This document shows, piece after piece, positions 27,060 to 38,534 of a stretch of 64,000 bases of DNA. The position numbers were made by a program, and so were the translations under genes. The stretch is from Syngnathus acus. Taxonomy: Eukaryota; Chordata; Actinopteri; Syngnathiformes; Syngnathidae. Every line of letters starts with the position of its first letter. Positions within the stretch are counted from its first letter, which is position 1. Under the pieces are notes generated by a model. That model had not been told where the DNA came from. It made no database searches and saw only the letters and a list, made by a program, of their open reading frames with translations. The DNA lies in NCBI RefSeq assembly GCF_901709675.1, contig NC_051102.1, positions 5,553,412-5,617,411 on the forward strand, read 5' to 3'.

Positions 27060-27500
27060 CACTTTCAATGTCAAAGCCGACTCATGCCCACTCGAGGGAC
27101 ATCTGGCCCGCTCTGAAGGGCGACTCGACGAGCAGGATCACGTCCTTGAGGGCTTTCGACTCGGTTGTCGAGAAACCGAGACCTCAGATGACTCCGCGGG
27201 CCTCTTCGTGTGTTCGAGTGTTTTATCCCCCCCTTTAATTCTGTGGTCGTGACCTGCGGCACGCGCGTCCTTCGTGTTTGTCTGAGTCATTGAGTCATCT
27301 CGGGAGCCGCTGGGCAACCTTGGCATCCAAAGACGGCGGCGGTGAGTCAGAGTCGGCATCCCTCTGGGGCGTCGTTGGTCCAGATAGGAGACCGATCAGT
27401 CAAAGCAACCATTGATCGTCGTGTCGGACTGCTTGATTTCCTCGTGTAATAATCGGCTCGATTTCGACACGCTCCTCGAATGCGTAAACAGAGAACGGGA
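27060..27500. other. CpG-rich block with AP-1-like cluster, candidate regulatory element
   Basis: This stretch has visibly more CpG than its surroundings (ctcgacgag, gactccgcgg, gcacgcgcg, tcgtcgtgtcgg). It contains a 7-bp stem inverted repeat (CTCGGTT 27160-27166 and AACCGAG 27174-27180) and three TGAGTCA words. No credible protein frame spans it. In vertebrate DNA depleted of CpG, such a block often marks an unmethylated regulatory element. This is inference. Confidence 0.3.
27283..27349. promoter_or_regulatory. Cluster of three AP-1-like TGAGTCA sites
   Basis: Exact TGAGTCA heptamers lie at 27283-27289, 27291-27297 and 27343-27349. The first two are separated by a single base. TGAGTCA is the consensus TPA-response element bound by Fos/Jun family dimers. 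Three exact copies in 67 bp are more than expected by chance, but binding is not shown. Confidence 0.4.
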
Positions 27501-28583
27501 AACAATTGAATTGTGACGGACAGATGCCATACTTGGGGCATCAGATGCACAATTCATAAGCGCTCTATTAAATCCTTAACCCTTAATTACGTTAAACAAT
27601 TGTGTGTTCTCGCCGAAATGTCGACAGGATCATCTGATTAAACCGTTCAGGATTGGATGTCCTACCGCGGAAGAAGACAATCGAGTGTTGCGAATGCCAA
27701 GCAATTGTTCGGGAACCATTTAGAGGAGGCGGCGGATTAGCGTTTCGGTCAGTGTGCTAGTGGGACGTTGAGAGGCAGGCCGACATGTGTTTGCCATTGA
27801 TAATGACTGTGGAAATCACAATGGAGAAAATAAAAGCGCACAAGCCGTATCAGACCCGAGCACGGTGGCGGTCGGCCCGCAAACAAAGAGTTTGGAGAGC
27901 TAAGCTGCTGGGTGTCCTTATATGCCAATAATAAAGACAGGAAGGAATAGCAAGGAGCATTTTCCTATCTGGACCTACCACCGCCGACAGGACGGAATGC
28001 TTAACTTCGTCAACGACGATCCGAAAAACAAGTTTACTCTGCACTATTGATTTAAACAGCATCTTTGCAGTTTAAAGACTTGCCCTGGCTCAAAATTCAA
28101 GATACGCTGGTTTTTACACCGAGCGCATGTATGATGTCTATGAAAAAAGAGCCCTGAGGGCCTGTCTGTGTGTCTATTTACGTGTGTGTGCGTGTATCTC
28201 CCAGGCTTCGGGAAGCGGATTAATCACAGTTGCACCAAACATCCACTCCGGACCTTCCAGGTCGTCATGTCGATGAATCAATGCTGTGAGAGTCAATCGG
28301 TGGAAATGAGAAGCATCTCACCCTCAATCTCGGGGAGATAAAACGAAATCACTTGTGTCATTCAAATGCTTTTGTCCCTGATGACATCTCCGTTTTCTCC
28401 CCTCCTCCGGTAATGCTTTACACTCAAAATGGCATGCCGGGTCACTTAACAAAGAGGTGTAATTCAAGTAAGAAATCAAATTATATAAATAAGTTTGCCT
28501 CGTGGAGTTTATTAAGATGTTTCCGGGATTTCCTTTCCTGCAGAATGGCATGTGACAGTTTTTTTCTAATTCCACATGAAGTA

Positions 28584-28686
28584 CCGTATTTTCCGGACTA
28601 TGAGGCGCACCTAAAAATCTAAAATTTTCTCAAAAGCTGACAGTGCGCCTTATAGTCCGGTGCGCCTTATAGTCCGGAAAATACAG
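28584..28686 (-). mobile_element. Palindromic MITE with TA target duplication (short copy)
   Basis: The ends are ccgtattttccgg and, inverted, ctgtattttccgg, flanked on each side by TA (28582-28583 and 28687-28688). Inside are copies of the unit CGGACTATAAGGCGCAC, one on the left and two in tandem on the right. TA flanks with short inverted ends fit a Tc1/mariner-superfamily MITE. The repeat family is widespread in vertebrate sequence by my recollection. On the minus strand it aligns to the longer copy at 45626-45811 with an internal deletion. Confidence 0.7.
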
Positions 28687-28723
28687 TAGTTATGCACCTC
28701 AGAAGTCTGTCGAGCAATAAGTG

Positions 28724-28757
28724 GATCCATCCATCCATCCATCTATCCATCCATCCA
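28724..28757. repeat. (ATCC)n microsatellite
   Basis: About eight ATCC units with one ATCT variant. Such arrays often sit at the end of an abundant percomorph repeat, but no body of that repeat is recognisable next to it here. Confidence 0.9.
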
Positions 28758-28759
28758 AA

Positions 28760-31700
28760 AAGTTATGGTTTCTCTGTTAGCATCTACCTTATGTTAGCAT
28801 CCCCGCTAATCTTTATACAGTCCACAGAAATGGCTTGGTGGTTAGTTTTCTTGATTTGAAATTGATGCGCTGGATTGTTTTCAAGTGTATTAAAGTGCTT
28901 CACAGACAAAGCCCGCGGGAAGCTCATTAAGCGCTAACGCTGACCGATCAGTTTCTTGCTCAGAAATAGTGTATTCAAGGGAGTGACAATCAAGTAAAAC
29001 GCTAATACGCAAGTAGAGAATTTGAATGGGAGCTCGTTTGTTTCATCTCAGGCTCCAAATAGGAAACGGACGCACTAATCAACATCATTGTCCTTCGGAG
29101 AGTCTTTCCATGTTATGGCTCCCCGCAAAGTATTTAAATGTGAGCACCCAAAGAGCAATAATACCACCCTTTAGATGGAAACAGACGGATACGACGGCAT
29201 TCCGAGCCGTCGACTTTGAATCGTGATCGATTAGAATTTGTCTTCTCCGTACTAAGCGTTTGTCCTTACTGTGCCTGAGCTCGTGTTCCTGTTGCTGCTC
29301 AAGCTAGCGAGCATGGCTGGCATCTTTTCTACTCTCTTATGGGGCATTTCTAAATCTGCCAAACAACAAATAATGGAGTGACCGTTTTTTTTTTTTTTTG
29401 TCATCTGTGCAATCCTAAGAATTGCTGTAAAATGGTCATCTGCATTTTTAATGTAGCGCTGGGCAGTTTTTTTTAAGTAGTCTTTATCTGCTTAATAGTG
29501 AGAGTAGCTGTGATTTGTCTTATGCAACAACTGCAACCATGAGCGGGCCTCTGGAGTAGTACAAATGTTTTAATTAACACAAATGGAAATATTCCGGGTC
29601 AGAAAACATGGCTGAATAATCAAGCGTTCATGTTAATTAGCGTGTTTCTGCCTAGGTTCGAGTCTTTGCTGTTGACTGCCAGGTGAAAATATTTTCAATT
29701 CCTCCGTGTACCATTTTTCTAAGACACAAGACACTTTTTAAATGTAACAATTATGTAGACCTATCCTTGGAATGATTTTATGATTTTTTTTTTTATTCAT
29801 AAATCGATTAATCGTAATCTGTATTTTTTTCTGCCTCATATTGCAGTCATGATATGAATTCAGTCTCACAATAAGCGGTCAAGTGTCGAGAAAAAAAATA
29901 GGAAAACCAACTGCGTCGCAAAAATGTAAACCCATCAACCTCTTATTTGGACCATCTGTTCCATTCCGCCTAAAAACAGTGTTTTGGGTGAATTCAAACC
30001 CACAATCAACGCTAACCAGAGCTCACCAGAGTGTAATTAGGGTTAAGATTTTCTTGTTTTTGATCAACGGCGGGTGGGAAACTCCCGGTGTGGCTCTTGG
30101 GCCTCCTTTGGGGAACGTTGCAATTACAAGGCAGCAAAAGTGGCGGGTCAGCGAGAGGACACGAGTTCCTGTCATCTCCCGAATATTAATCACCCTCTCG
30201 TATAAAGGCTGAGGCAAATCGCAACGATGACCAAGCAATGTGTCTCTGGGCGACATTCAAGCGCGCTTAGGAACACGGTCGAAGATCCGCCATAAGCGGC
30301 AAACGAGGCCTTCGATGAAGTCAATCAATGCAGGCGATGAATGGAGATCAATTACATGTATTTATCTTGTTGCCAAAACGGCGCTGCACGTATGATGGCA
30401 TGTAATCTATAACACACTGCCTACATATTACTGTATGGACACCGCAACGAAGATTATCTGCCTGCTTTGTCGATTAGAAGCACGTGGATTTGACACCTCG
30501 GGGAGGAGTAGGAGTTATAAATTTGAAATTCGATTTGTTGCATGTATTTTATTTTATTGTGATTAATGCTGCTATTAAACTTATGTGACACCATTTTTTC
30601 ATCGAAATGCAGTTTTGTATATAGTCGTTCATCTATAACCATTACAATTGTATTTTACGCATGCAAGTTATCGTGAGAGTATCGTGACAAATTAAATCAA
30701 AATAGAAATTTTTCAAACATGTAACCATTTTTTATTAATTCTGCTTATCGACTTGATTTTTTTTCACGTTATCAAAAATGCTTCCAACTGGAATTATGCA
30801 TTCCAACAAATGTATTGATTTTTTATTTTTTATTTGATGAATTCATTCACTTTGATAGCCTTGAAGTCAAAAGTTCCACGAACGGAGATGTTCAACAGAG
30901 CGTCAATCAATGAGATGCTGACGTTGATCCCCCAGCAAGAAAATCCCTCATTGGACTTGGTTGTCCATTCAGGACTTGGACTGACTATCCACAACGCCGG
31001 AGGACGTCCCAATCAGCATCGTTGGCCGCGCTCGTTTCCCTTGAGGTAGATTTATTGATAGATGGCTTGATCAAGAGATAGGAGCCCAATCCTTTTCTCC
31101 AGGAGTGTGATTGGGTGTAGCTGGTGCTGTATTCGCAGCGCAAACAAAGCTCTCCAAGGCAAGATAGAAGTGACACATTGTATCGATTCGTTTTTTTTTG
31201 CCCTGGAAAACACGAGCTTGTCGCTTTGGCCAGCCAGTAGAAGGCCCTTTGTGCTCCTTTCTGCATGCGGACAAAGACGCCAAAAAGCGCTTTTTCTTGC
31301 CATCACTTTCTTTCTTTCTTTCTTTCTCAATCGCTGCCGTTTCATCAATAACGCCGTCAACAAGGTCAAAAGGTGAGCCTCGGAACGATAGCGATACAAC
31401 GGGACTTTTTCCTGCAACCTGGGCCCAATCTCTAAAAGGACACATTGTGTTTTTGTTCTGGCGGGCTTCCGAATGATTAATAGAGACACAAAGCCCAAAT
31501 CTTCAGGATCATTCCAATATCGCCCGGAGCGAGTGTGGACAAAAAAACTACACGTGCTAAAAACAGCAGACTGTTGTTATTATTTGTGTCTGCCAGCAGG
31601 TTGGAAAAATATCCCTGCAGAGATGAAACCTTTTTGTGTTTGTTTTATTTACCTTTCTACATCAGGCGCTGGCGTTCCTTTTGGTGATTGTTCTCATTAT

Positions 31701-31800
31701 TAATCCACCTCGCTTTGCTTACATGCTGACGAAACATAACAATGAAGAAATTCCACTTCTTATGGCATTCAAGCAACTTTGTCAGACAGTTTGAAAGGGA
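28760..31800. other. Noncoding DNA, no gene recognised
   Basis: No supportable exon. Contains T-runs (29386-29399, 29785-29795), ATTA-rich sequence around 30500-30840 and a TTTC tract at 31306-31327. Overlapping minus-strand frames at 31052-31498 (148 and 124 codons) read through the TTTC tract as Lys/Glu-rich translations and are rejected as genes. Confidence 0.5.
31306..31327. repeat. (TTTC)n microsatellite
   Basis: About five and a half tandem TTTC units. Confidence 0.9.
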
Positions 31801-31805
31801 TACCA

Positions 31806-31818
31806 TCCCTCCCTTCCT

Positions 31819-31870
<52 letters not shown>

Positions 31871-32103
31871 TCCTTCCTTCCTTCCTTCCTTCCTTCCTTC
31901 CTTCCTTCCTTCCTTCCTTCCTTCCTTCCTTCCTTCCTTCATTTAGAATTTCCACACATTCAACATTGCCTTCCTTCTTTCTTTCATTTCTTCCAACTTA
32001 GCTGCCTTCCTTCCTTCCTTCCTTCCTTCCTTCCTTTCTTCCTTCCTTAGTATTTCCACACATCCAACATTGCCTTCCCTTTCTTTTATTTCTTCCAACT
32101 TAG

Positions 32104-32157
<54 letters not shown>

Positions 32158-32345
32158 TCCTTGCTTCCTTCCTTCCTTCCTTCCTTCCTTCCTTCCTTCC
32201 TTCCTCCCTCTCTTCCTTCCTTCCTTCCTTCCTTCCTTCCTTCCTTCCTTCCTTCCTTCCTGCCTTCCTCCTTCCTTCCCCTCATTCCTTCCTTCCTTCG
32301 TATTTCTAATTCCTACCTTCCATCATTCTTCCTTCCCTTGTTCCA
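31806..32345. repeat. Composite tetranucleotide block, (TTCC)n and (TGCC)n with duplicated spacer
   Basis: About 540 bp built almost wholly from TTCC and TGCC tetramers on the plus strand. Order: TTCC, TGCC array, TTCC array, a unique spacer (31941-32005), TTCC array, a near-copy of that spacer (32048-32106), TGCC array, a long TTCC array, then a degenerate third spacer-like piece near 32298-32345. The spacers share tttccacacat-caacattgcc and catttcttccaactta-type words. Open frames through it on both strands (Leu-Pro-Ser-Phe or Lys-Glu-Gly repeats) are artefacts of the tetramer period. Confidence 0.95.
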
Positions 32346-32904
32346 ATTCTTTCTTTTTTGTTTTTTTTTAAAAAGCATTAGGATGTTACATCATCTTGTA
32401 ATAAGGCAAACAACATTGCCACGCGGTGGCCAAGGCAGTCTATCGGACCTGGCAGGACCGAGCCATCACTTTGCTTTATGAAACGCGGGCATGCTGGTAA
32501 TCCTCTGCGCAGCAGGAGCGACTTGGGAACGCAGAGTGCTAACTGTTGTCTGAAGGTGCAGTGCAACATGATGTCTCCTTACGGGAGGGAGGGTGGCGCG
32601 GTTCACCAGCTGGCGAGCGTTTAGCAAGCCACGAGTTCCACCTGAGCGTCGTCGCCGCTGCCTCGCAGATGCTAAAAAAGTGCAGGCAGGGATGAGAAGC
32701 AAGCAGATGTTTGCATATTAATGCAGACGCTCTTTATCTCCGCTGTGTTTTGATATGGATGCTTTAACACGCCACCCCCGTGCAATGCTTTCAATACAAA
32801 GCTGTTTTACTAGAGTTCCTCTACATACAAGTTTTATTTGGGTCTCTTTGTCGGGCTCGACGACAGCGCGACTTTGATAGTCTGCGTGAGTCAGCATGCC
32901 GCAG

Positions 32905-32932
32905 GGTGTGTGTGTTTGTGTGTGTGTCTGTG
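32905..32932. repeat. (GT)n microsatellite
   Basis: Interrupted GT run within a stretch ending in cagggtgtgtgtg. Confidence 0.85.
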
Positions 32933-33393
32933 TTGTTGCTTATACCAAAGTCTAAACATTATGGTGATAGATCCAAATGAGAACAAGGTAAGAAAAAATA
33001 TATATACTAAAAAATGAATTAAAAACCTTTCCCATCATTAACAGGGCTTGTGACCTCAGTTGAATGTTTTGAAATAAATCTTTTCAAAGTAGAAATAAAC
33101 AACTGATATAATGGGGTTGAAAAAGTGTAGGCACCCTCTGAAAGTTGTGTTACATTCAAACTCCTGTTAAACATATCCCATGCTAAATAATTTTACGTAT
33201 GCAAAAAAAAACATGAGGATAAGCGGTTTAGAAGATGAATTAATGAATTATGTCCATACAAATCAATGTTGAAATATACATTGAAAAGACTTGTTGAACA
33301 TGTTTTTGTGTTGAAATGAAATGCAACAAACCACGTCAGACGTCAGTGCGTTCATTTGCCCGCTGGGCTGCTACAACCTCACCGGCCAGCTCT

Positions 33394-33424
33394 CACGCAA
33401 TCAGGCTCGGCCTCTGATTGCGTG
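33394..33424. other. Perfect 11-bp inverted repeat (hairpin)
   Basis: CACGCAATCAG (33394-33404) is followed after a 9-base loop by its exact reverse complement CTGATTGCGTG (33414-33424). It lies in a GC-richer patch. No flanking target duplication or transposon end was seen, so it is described only as a hairpin. Confidence 0.8.
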
Positions 33425-33880
33425 CCAACACAAGACGCAATTTGCCCTACAGTGTGATATATTTCTCGACAAATGTAGTGTTCCTTTCAGCCGCAATCAA
33501 CTGCCACTAAACGCGCTTGGGATCAAAATCAGCCACAATCGGAGTCTAAAAAAAAAGCAAAACAAGCCACCGTGGGCCAATAGATGGTCTTCAGACTCTC
33601 TGCCCCCCGCTGTAAAAAAAAAAAAAAAGCATCTCAATTGTCTATTTTTCCAAATAATGGCAGGTGGAACTGTTTCGCCGGCAGAATGCGCGAAGTTGCG
33701 ACCACCTGCGTTCGGTGTTTTGGTTAAAGACGACGCCCCGCAGTTCACATTTCACACCTCGCCACAGATATCTTGTACTTTTTACAAAAACAACCACGTA
33801 GTTATATTTCTGTATGGGAATTTGTCTTGAGTTCCTTTTCACGCTGACAGTAAAAGATAACATTTTGTCACACTTGTCTA

Positions 33881-34012
33881 AGTGTGAATGTCAGTGTGAA
33901 TGGTTGTTTGTCGAAATGTTTTCCTGTAATTGGCTAGCGACCAGTTCAGGGTGTACCCCGCCTCTCGCCCGGAGTCCGCCGGGCTAGGCCCCAACTCACC
34001 CTCGATCCCAGT
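33881..34012 (+). mobile_element. Abundant percomorph interspersed repeat, fragment
   Basis: The phrases gtgtgaatggttgtttgtc, ggctagcgaccagttcaggg, gtaccccgcctctcgcccgg and cccaactcaccctcgatccc occur in this order. I recall them as the core of a very common repeat of spiny-rayed fish genomes, usually ending in a GGAT-type tail. Here the tail is missing and the copy ends at cccagtgatatt. The assignment supports a percomorph teleost source. The class of the family (SINE-like or MITE) is left open. Confidence 0.7.
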
Positions 34013-35094
34013 GATATTACTTTAGTTCAATGCTTCCGAGAGTGTTTAGGAGCACGGGTTGTTTAAAAAGTTTGGGAAAAGCTTTTTCAATTTGGCAGAG
34101 GGAGAGAAGGAGCGCTGGCCAGGAGCCTCGCCGCTTCCTCCTGTCACGGCGCTGAAAGACGGGAAAGCGTGAGAACAGTCACGGCGGCTGCTCGAAGAAC
34201 ATTGTATCTGTCTGCCGCGTGAAAAGAATGGAGCAATGAGAGAGGCCCTTTTACCCGTGGGAGGGGCGGAGGCGGAAAAGGTAGGGGGAGGGGGTTAAAG
34301 TAAAAGAGTTCACCACTTCCCACTAAATTAGATTAAGTTGGGTATTGATTGGGTAATAAATGCCAGGAGGTCTCTGCTACAGTATACACTACAGAAGCTT
34401 TCTCAGCACGGTGGAAGTAATGGAAGTGGTAATGAAAGCACAGGGCTGATGATATCTTTTTACTCGACGTTAACAGATGGAAGAGGAGTCGCCACATGTC
34501 GAAATGAGCCAACAAGTCACGACGGATAACAGTAAGAATTCAAACTAGCTGAGACAAAGGGGTTCCTCGCGTGCCCTTGTTTATAATGTAGCGCCGCCTC
34601 TGCTTCTGTGTGCAGGCTAATTCCCAAGAATAATTTCTCGTTTCCCGCTGTCTTGATTAAGCACCCGCATTTAATCGATGGCTGTTTGGCACATCGCGAT
34701 TCGGTTATTGTCACCAGCTGCGTGCGGCGCCATGACGCGTCATGTGACATATCATGATGCATCAGCAACAGCTGGCGCTCTAACCACATTTGCCTTCCAG
34801 CATCATTCTGAATAAAAAAAAGCCACACAACTGTCACATCGCAAACGCTTAGTAATGGCGTTGGAGCCAGAAGGCTTTCATGACATGGTCAGAGATTGTT
34901 TCGAATGATTTTCCACATTGTTTCTTACTTGGTGACGATGCTTTTGAAGCACCGACGCTTAATGATGTTAAAAGAAATGGGAAAAAACGGTTTACTCCAT
35001 CTGGACGTCAACAATTAGCAGCAGAAAAATCCTGCCCGTATTGCGACTATGGACATATATCCTGCGTAAAATCAATTCTTAAGTTCCCATATAT
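34013..35094. other. Noncoding DNA, no gene recognised
   Basis: No supportable exon. Purine-rich at 34085-34310, ATTA-rich at 34320-34370, and a short CpG-containing patch near 34680-34750 with tcatgtgacatatcatgatgc. Nothing repetitive recognised. Confidence 0.5.
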
Positions 35095-35300
35095 CAGGGG
35101 TGTCAAACTCATTTTTTTGGCGGGCCGCATTGTAGTCATAGCTTCTTTCGGAGGGCCATTATGACTGTCAACCCAAATAAATGTATGAACGCCTCATATT
35201 CTATACAGTAAAAGCTACAAAACAAACTGACAAATAACTCGTTTTCAAATCATACGAGTAAAAACTGGTCAAATATTAAAAAAATATAAATATTTTTGCG
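35095..35300. mobile_element. hAT-type element end
   Basis: Begins caggggtgtcaaactcattt followed by ggcgggccgcattgt and ggagggccattatgac. This is the well-known terminal sequence of a hAT/Charlie-type nonautonomous family found across vertebrates. The opposite end (reverse complement ending in gtttgacacccctg) is not present nearby, so the copy is truncated or interrupted, perhaps by the LINE tail that follows. The right boundary is approximate. Confidence 0.6.
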
Positions 35301-35463
35301 CTATATTCTGACTGTCTGCTGCATGCTCACTTGCTTCATTTTTGTTTACTTATATTGTGTACTATGTCTCGTCACCGTGGGATAGTGGGAACGTAATTTC
35401 GATCTCTTTGTGTGTCTTGGCATGTGAAGAAATTGACAATAAAGCAGACTTTGACTTTGACCA
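35301..35463 (+). mobile_element. L2/CR1/Rex1-like LINE 3' end
   Basis: Reads caccgtgggatagtgggaac, gtaatttcgatctctttg, then gaagaaattgacaataaagc and a GACTTT tandem tail (gactttgactttgac). An AATAAA signal directly followed by a hexamer tail, preceded by this phrase, is how 3' ends of a common fish LINE group look to me. No reverse transcriptase sequence lies upstream, so this is a strongly 5'-truncated copy. Confidence 0.6.
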
Positions 35464-36159
35464 AAAATGCAAAAGGGCTACCTGCGCATGTCACCAATTA
35501 GCAATCTCTGACAGCACATTAAAGCGACCATTTAAAGGCAACCGAACGATACATGCTGTCCATTCTGAGAGACAAAAAAAAAAGGCTCCATGTAAGCTAA
35601 TGCTTGCCGAAGTGTGACCGAATAACTGCGCGCTGACAAAAACACTTGAAGGTCAAAGAGGTTTTCGGTGCACAGATTAGTCCTCGATATCGTATCCAGT
35701 TGGTGGAAAGTGAAACCGGGGGGGGGCTTCAATCTGTGCGGATCATGTGATAACACGTGGGTCATCCGACACGTGTAACAGGCCTAATCAATAGCGAGCG
35801 TTTTCCCTTGAGCTGGTGTTAAATAATTCAGCGGTGGTATATATCTGCATACTGCGCCGTGATAACATGTCTTGATGTGCTGCCTCTTGTAATGAAACCA
35901 TCCAAAGCCCCTCCCGTTGTTTTTTCTTTATCATCAGCTTGGCTTGCCTGCTGCATCGCCGCCTGTTATTGTAAGCATTTGCATTTTATGCTTCTGCTTC
36001 CTCCTTCTCCTTTAGTCATCAGTATCCCGTCTCCTGCTCAATGGTGCGAGACGGCATCTGTGATAAGCGCTCCGCTCGCCACATCGGTATTCAACAATAT
36101 GTCTCCCTGTGGCCGCGTGTTGCGCCGGTGACTCTGCGCGTTTAATAAACACTGAATGA

Positions 36160-36310
36160 AAAATGACGGGCGGTCACAATGCTGCAGGCGGAGACGCTAA
36201 ATCCCGGCTAAAGCATATTCAAATAGGCCGGCGTGCCCGCCCCCATCTCGTCCGCCTTATCGCCAAAACAACATTATGTCCGCCCGTTGAATTTGATGAT
36301 TAGGCATAAC
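36160..36310. other. Candidate conserved noncoding element
   Basis: Mixed-composition block with gcatattcaaatagg, cgccttatcgcc and gaatttgatgattagg. It has no repeat hallmark and no long frame. Listed by resemblance in composition to vertebrate enhancers only. Confidence 0.2.
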
Positions 36311-38508
36311 AAAGTCCCGCAGATAGGAATGTGTGGCAACAGACAGCAAACCCAATTACCGCAAGTGGACGGCTAAGTTAGTTGGCCGTAATTTATTAGC
36401 CTGTCTGAAAGGATTGCGTTCCAGTGACACGAGAGGCTATAAGCTGATTTATGTAATCATGTTTGGTGGGGGGGGGGGCGTGTTGAGCACGGCTGCCTGG
36501 CGGCAAGGAGGTTTGGGCTCAAATCGAGCATTGTTGTCGTATGACTTCCATTTAAACAATTTATTGTCTATGTTAGTAAGATGTGGGAGGTTTTGAAATG
36601 TGAAAAAAATAATATCATTAGGCTGATCTCACTAGCATAGGCTGTTAAATTTGGTGTTAATTGTCATTGCCGCATCAATCGTCCATTTTGGCTCGCGATA
36701 GCTTTACTTAGAAGAGCTTGGGTATGAAGATGAGCTAAACCTCGTAAGTATGATATATGTTTAGTGATGCTTACATAAGATGGTTATTAGGTTTAAATAG
36801 TAGCGATGGTAGCTAAAACCCTTTATAGAAAAATAACGTGTCAAGAGCCATTTCCATGAAAATGGCTATTTTTGTGCATTACTTGGATATTTTACACTGA
36901 TTATTTTAGCTCTTAGGAAAATGATCACAAACTATGGCTTATTTGACCACATAAAAAACAAAACTCTGGAAGATGAAGAAATACTACTGTGTGTTTTCAC
37001 CCCACAGTTAGAAAGAGCAGAAGTACTTTGGGCACTTTTTCCTGGTAAAAGATTGCAAGGCTTTACCTCAGCGCAAACATTATTCAACTTTTAGATAAGA
37101 GTCCCTCGCAGCTGCCTAATCTCGTCTTGAGAACGTCCTAGAACTTGAGCCCCCTGAGGACAGACGACTTTCACCTTCTTGGGTGTTTCTATCTACCAAG
37201 TGAGTTTGTTGAATTTCATCGAGTGAAGTAAGGATTTGATCTTAAATAACTGTGCCGGAATTTTGGCTCACACACTGGGGCCCATGTGGCAAATAGACCA
37301 CACACACAATTAACCAATTTCCAATAGTCCTGATCTCATCTCAGGCGTATAAAACACATCTGTGCTAGGAATCCATTTCTTACCCTTGTAATCTATATAG
37401 CAAGACCCATTTTCAAGAATCACACAATGCCGTGTGTTCAGAAATTGAAAGAATAGAATTCTTTTGGCAGTAGACAAATTCAACAGTGAATCAAATCAAT
37501 CGCTCTCCCCCTCACATGCTCAGACTTGTAAGAGCAGCCTTAGCTCAGACGCCACGAGATTGCCTCGAGGTGCTGATGGTTGCTCCCCGAGGTGGCGCCA
37601 TGGAGCTCTGGGAGATGGTTCAAGGTCGGTCAGGGGTTGCGAACCCAAGTCCTGGCCCGTCATACAAATGGCCACCCAGGCGTGCAGAGGACATACATAA
37701 GGCTCCCAGAGGAATGTGGAATGTGGGACCTTTAATCAACGATTCTTGAGACAGTAATTAAAGGGCTGGCAGTAGAGTACGAGACAGTATGCAATGATTT
37801 GGTTGTGTGTGTCTGGTCGCCACAGCAGAGGCATTTGTGAGCCTCTAAGCATGCCTTCAAATCCTTTTTCTTTCATTTCTAATCTATTTTCCTCGTTATA
37901 GTTTATTTCATTTGGTTTATTTCTCTTGTTATCATGAGTAACTGCCAAGAGGAGCTATCGCAAAAAATGATCGTTTGGTCTGAAATGGGAATTGTGCATT
38001 CCGACATACAATGTTGTCCACTGCTGCGATCTCAATTGGCATAAAGAGTGCTAATGTCCGGCTTTCAATAACACGCATAGACACTGTCAACAAAGCACTT
38101 TAATCAACTCCATTTCCTCTATTTATTTTTTCTCTTGGTCCTCAGGAATTCAGCAATCCTAACATGCATTCACTCGCCATTATTGTGCCAGCAAAGAGGG
38201 AGATAATAAGCAGACAAAGCGGTATGCTTCAGTATCAGATTGGCGAGAAAAAAAAGAAGGCAAAACAACAGCGCCTCATTAATACACGAGCGGACCGTTC
38301 AAGCGCCTCATGGCTCCTTTGACACACCAAAATGATTAAAACTCACAGGTGTGGCATTTTAGAACACAATACAGACTGGGACTCTCTTTGACACACCAGA
38401 GAGTTTGGAGTTTCGTTTTGACTGCAGATTTCGAGGATTAGCAGCAGCCTTGACAATCTTTGAGGGACCGAGATAAGCATATGGTGAAAATAGATGGCGC
38501 CTCACTTG

Positions 38509-38534
38509 GACTGACTGACTGACTGACTGACTGA
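38509..38534. repeat. (GACT)n microsatellite
   Basis: About six GACT units ending in a GATT variant. A shorter GACT run occurs at about 26831-26845. Confidence 0.9.

Larger units (their letters stand above)
19632..28581. other. Noncoding DNA, no gene recognised
   Basis: No supportable exon. ATTA-rich blocks occur around 20440-20515 and 20900-20945. Simple repeats include C12 at 21065-21076 and A23 at 24637-24659. A CpG-rich block is at 27060-27500. Open frames (for example 22194-22589 plus, 131 codons; 23662-24006 minus, 114 codons) have no family motif and overlap frames on the other strand. Confidence 0.5.
32346..33880. other. Noncoding DNA, no gene recognised
   Basis: No recognisable exon. 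Contains a GT tract at 32905-32932, an AT-rich stretch at 32990-33310 and a perfect 11-bp hairpin at 33394-33424. The open frame 33321-33830 (169 codons) spans that hairpin and an A15 tract, has no motif, and is compatible with chance. Confidence 0.5.

Noticed and set aside
31044-31051. let-7 seed-like tgaggtag
   Set aside because: The following bases do not continue the let-7 sequence and no hairpin partner is visible.
31742-32481. Leu-Pro-Ser-Phe repeat frames on plus and Lys-Glu-Gly frames on minus
   Set aside because: Direct consequence of TTCC/TGCC tetramers, which have no stop in these frames.
33321-33830. 169-codon open frame, plus strand
   Set aside because: Contains the hairpin and a long A tract (Lys run) and has no family resemblance.
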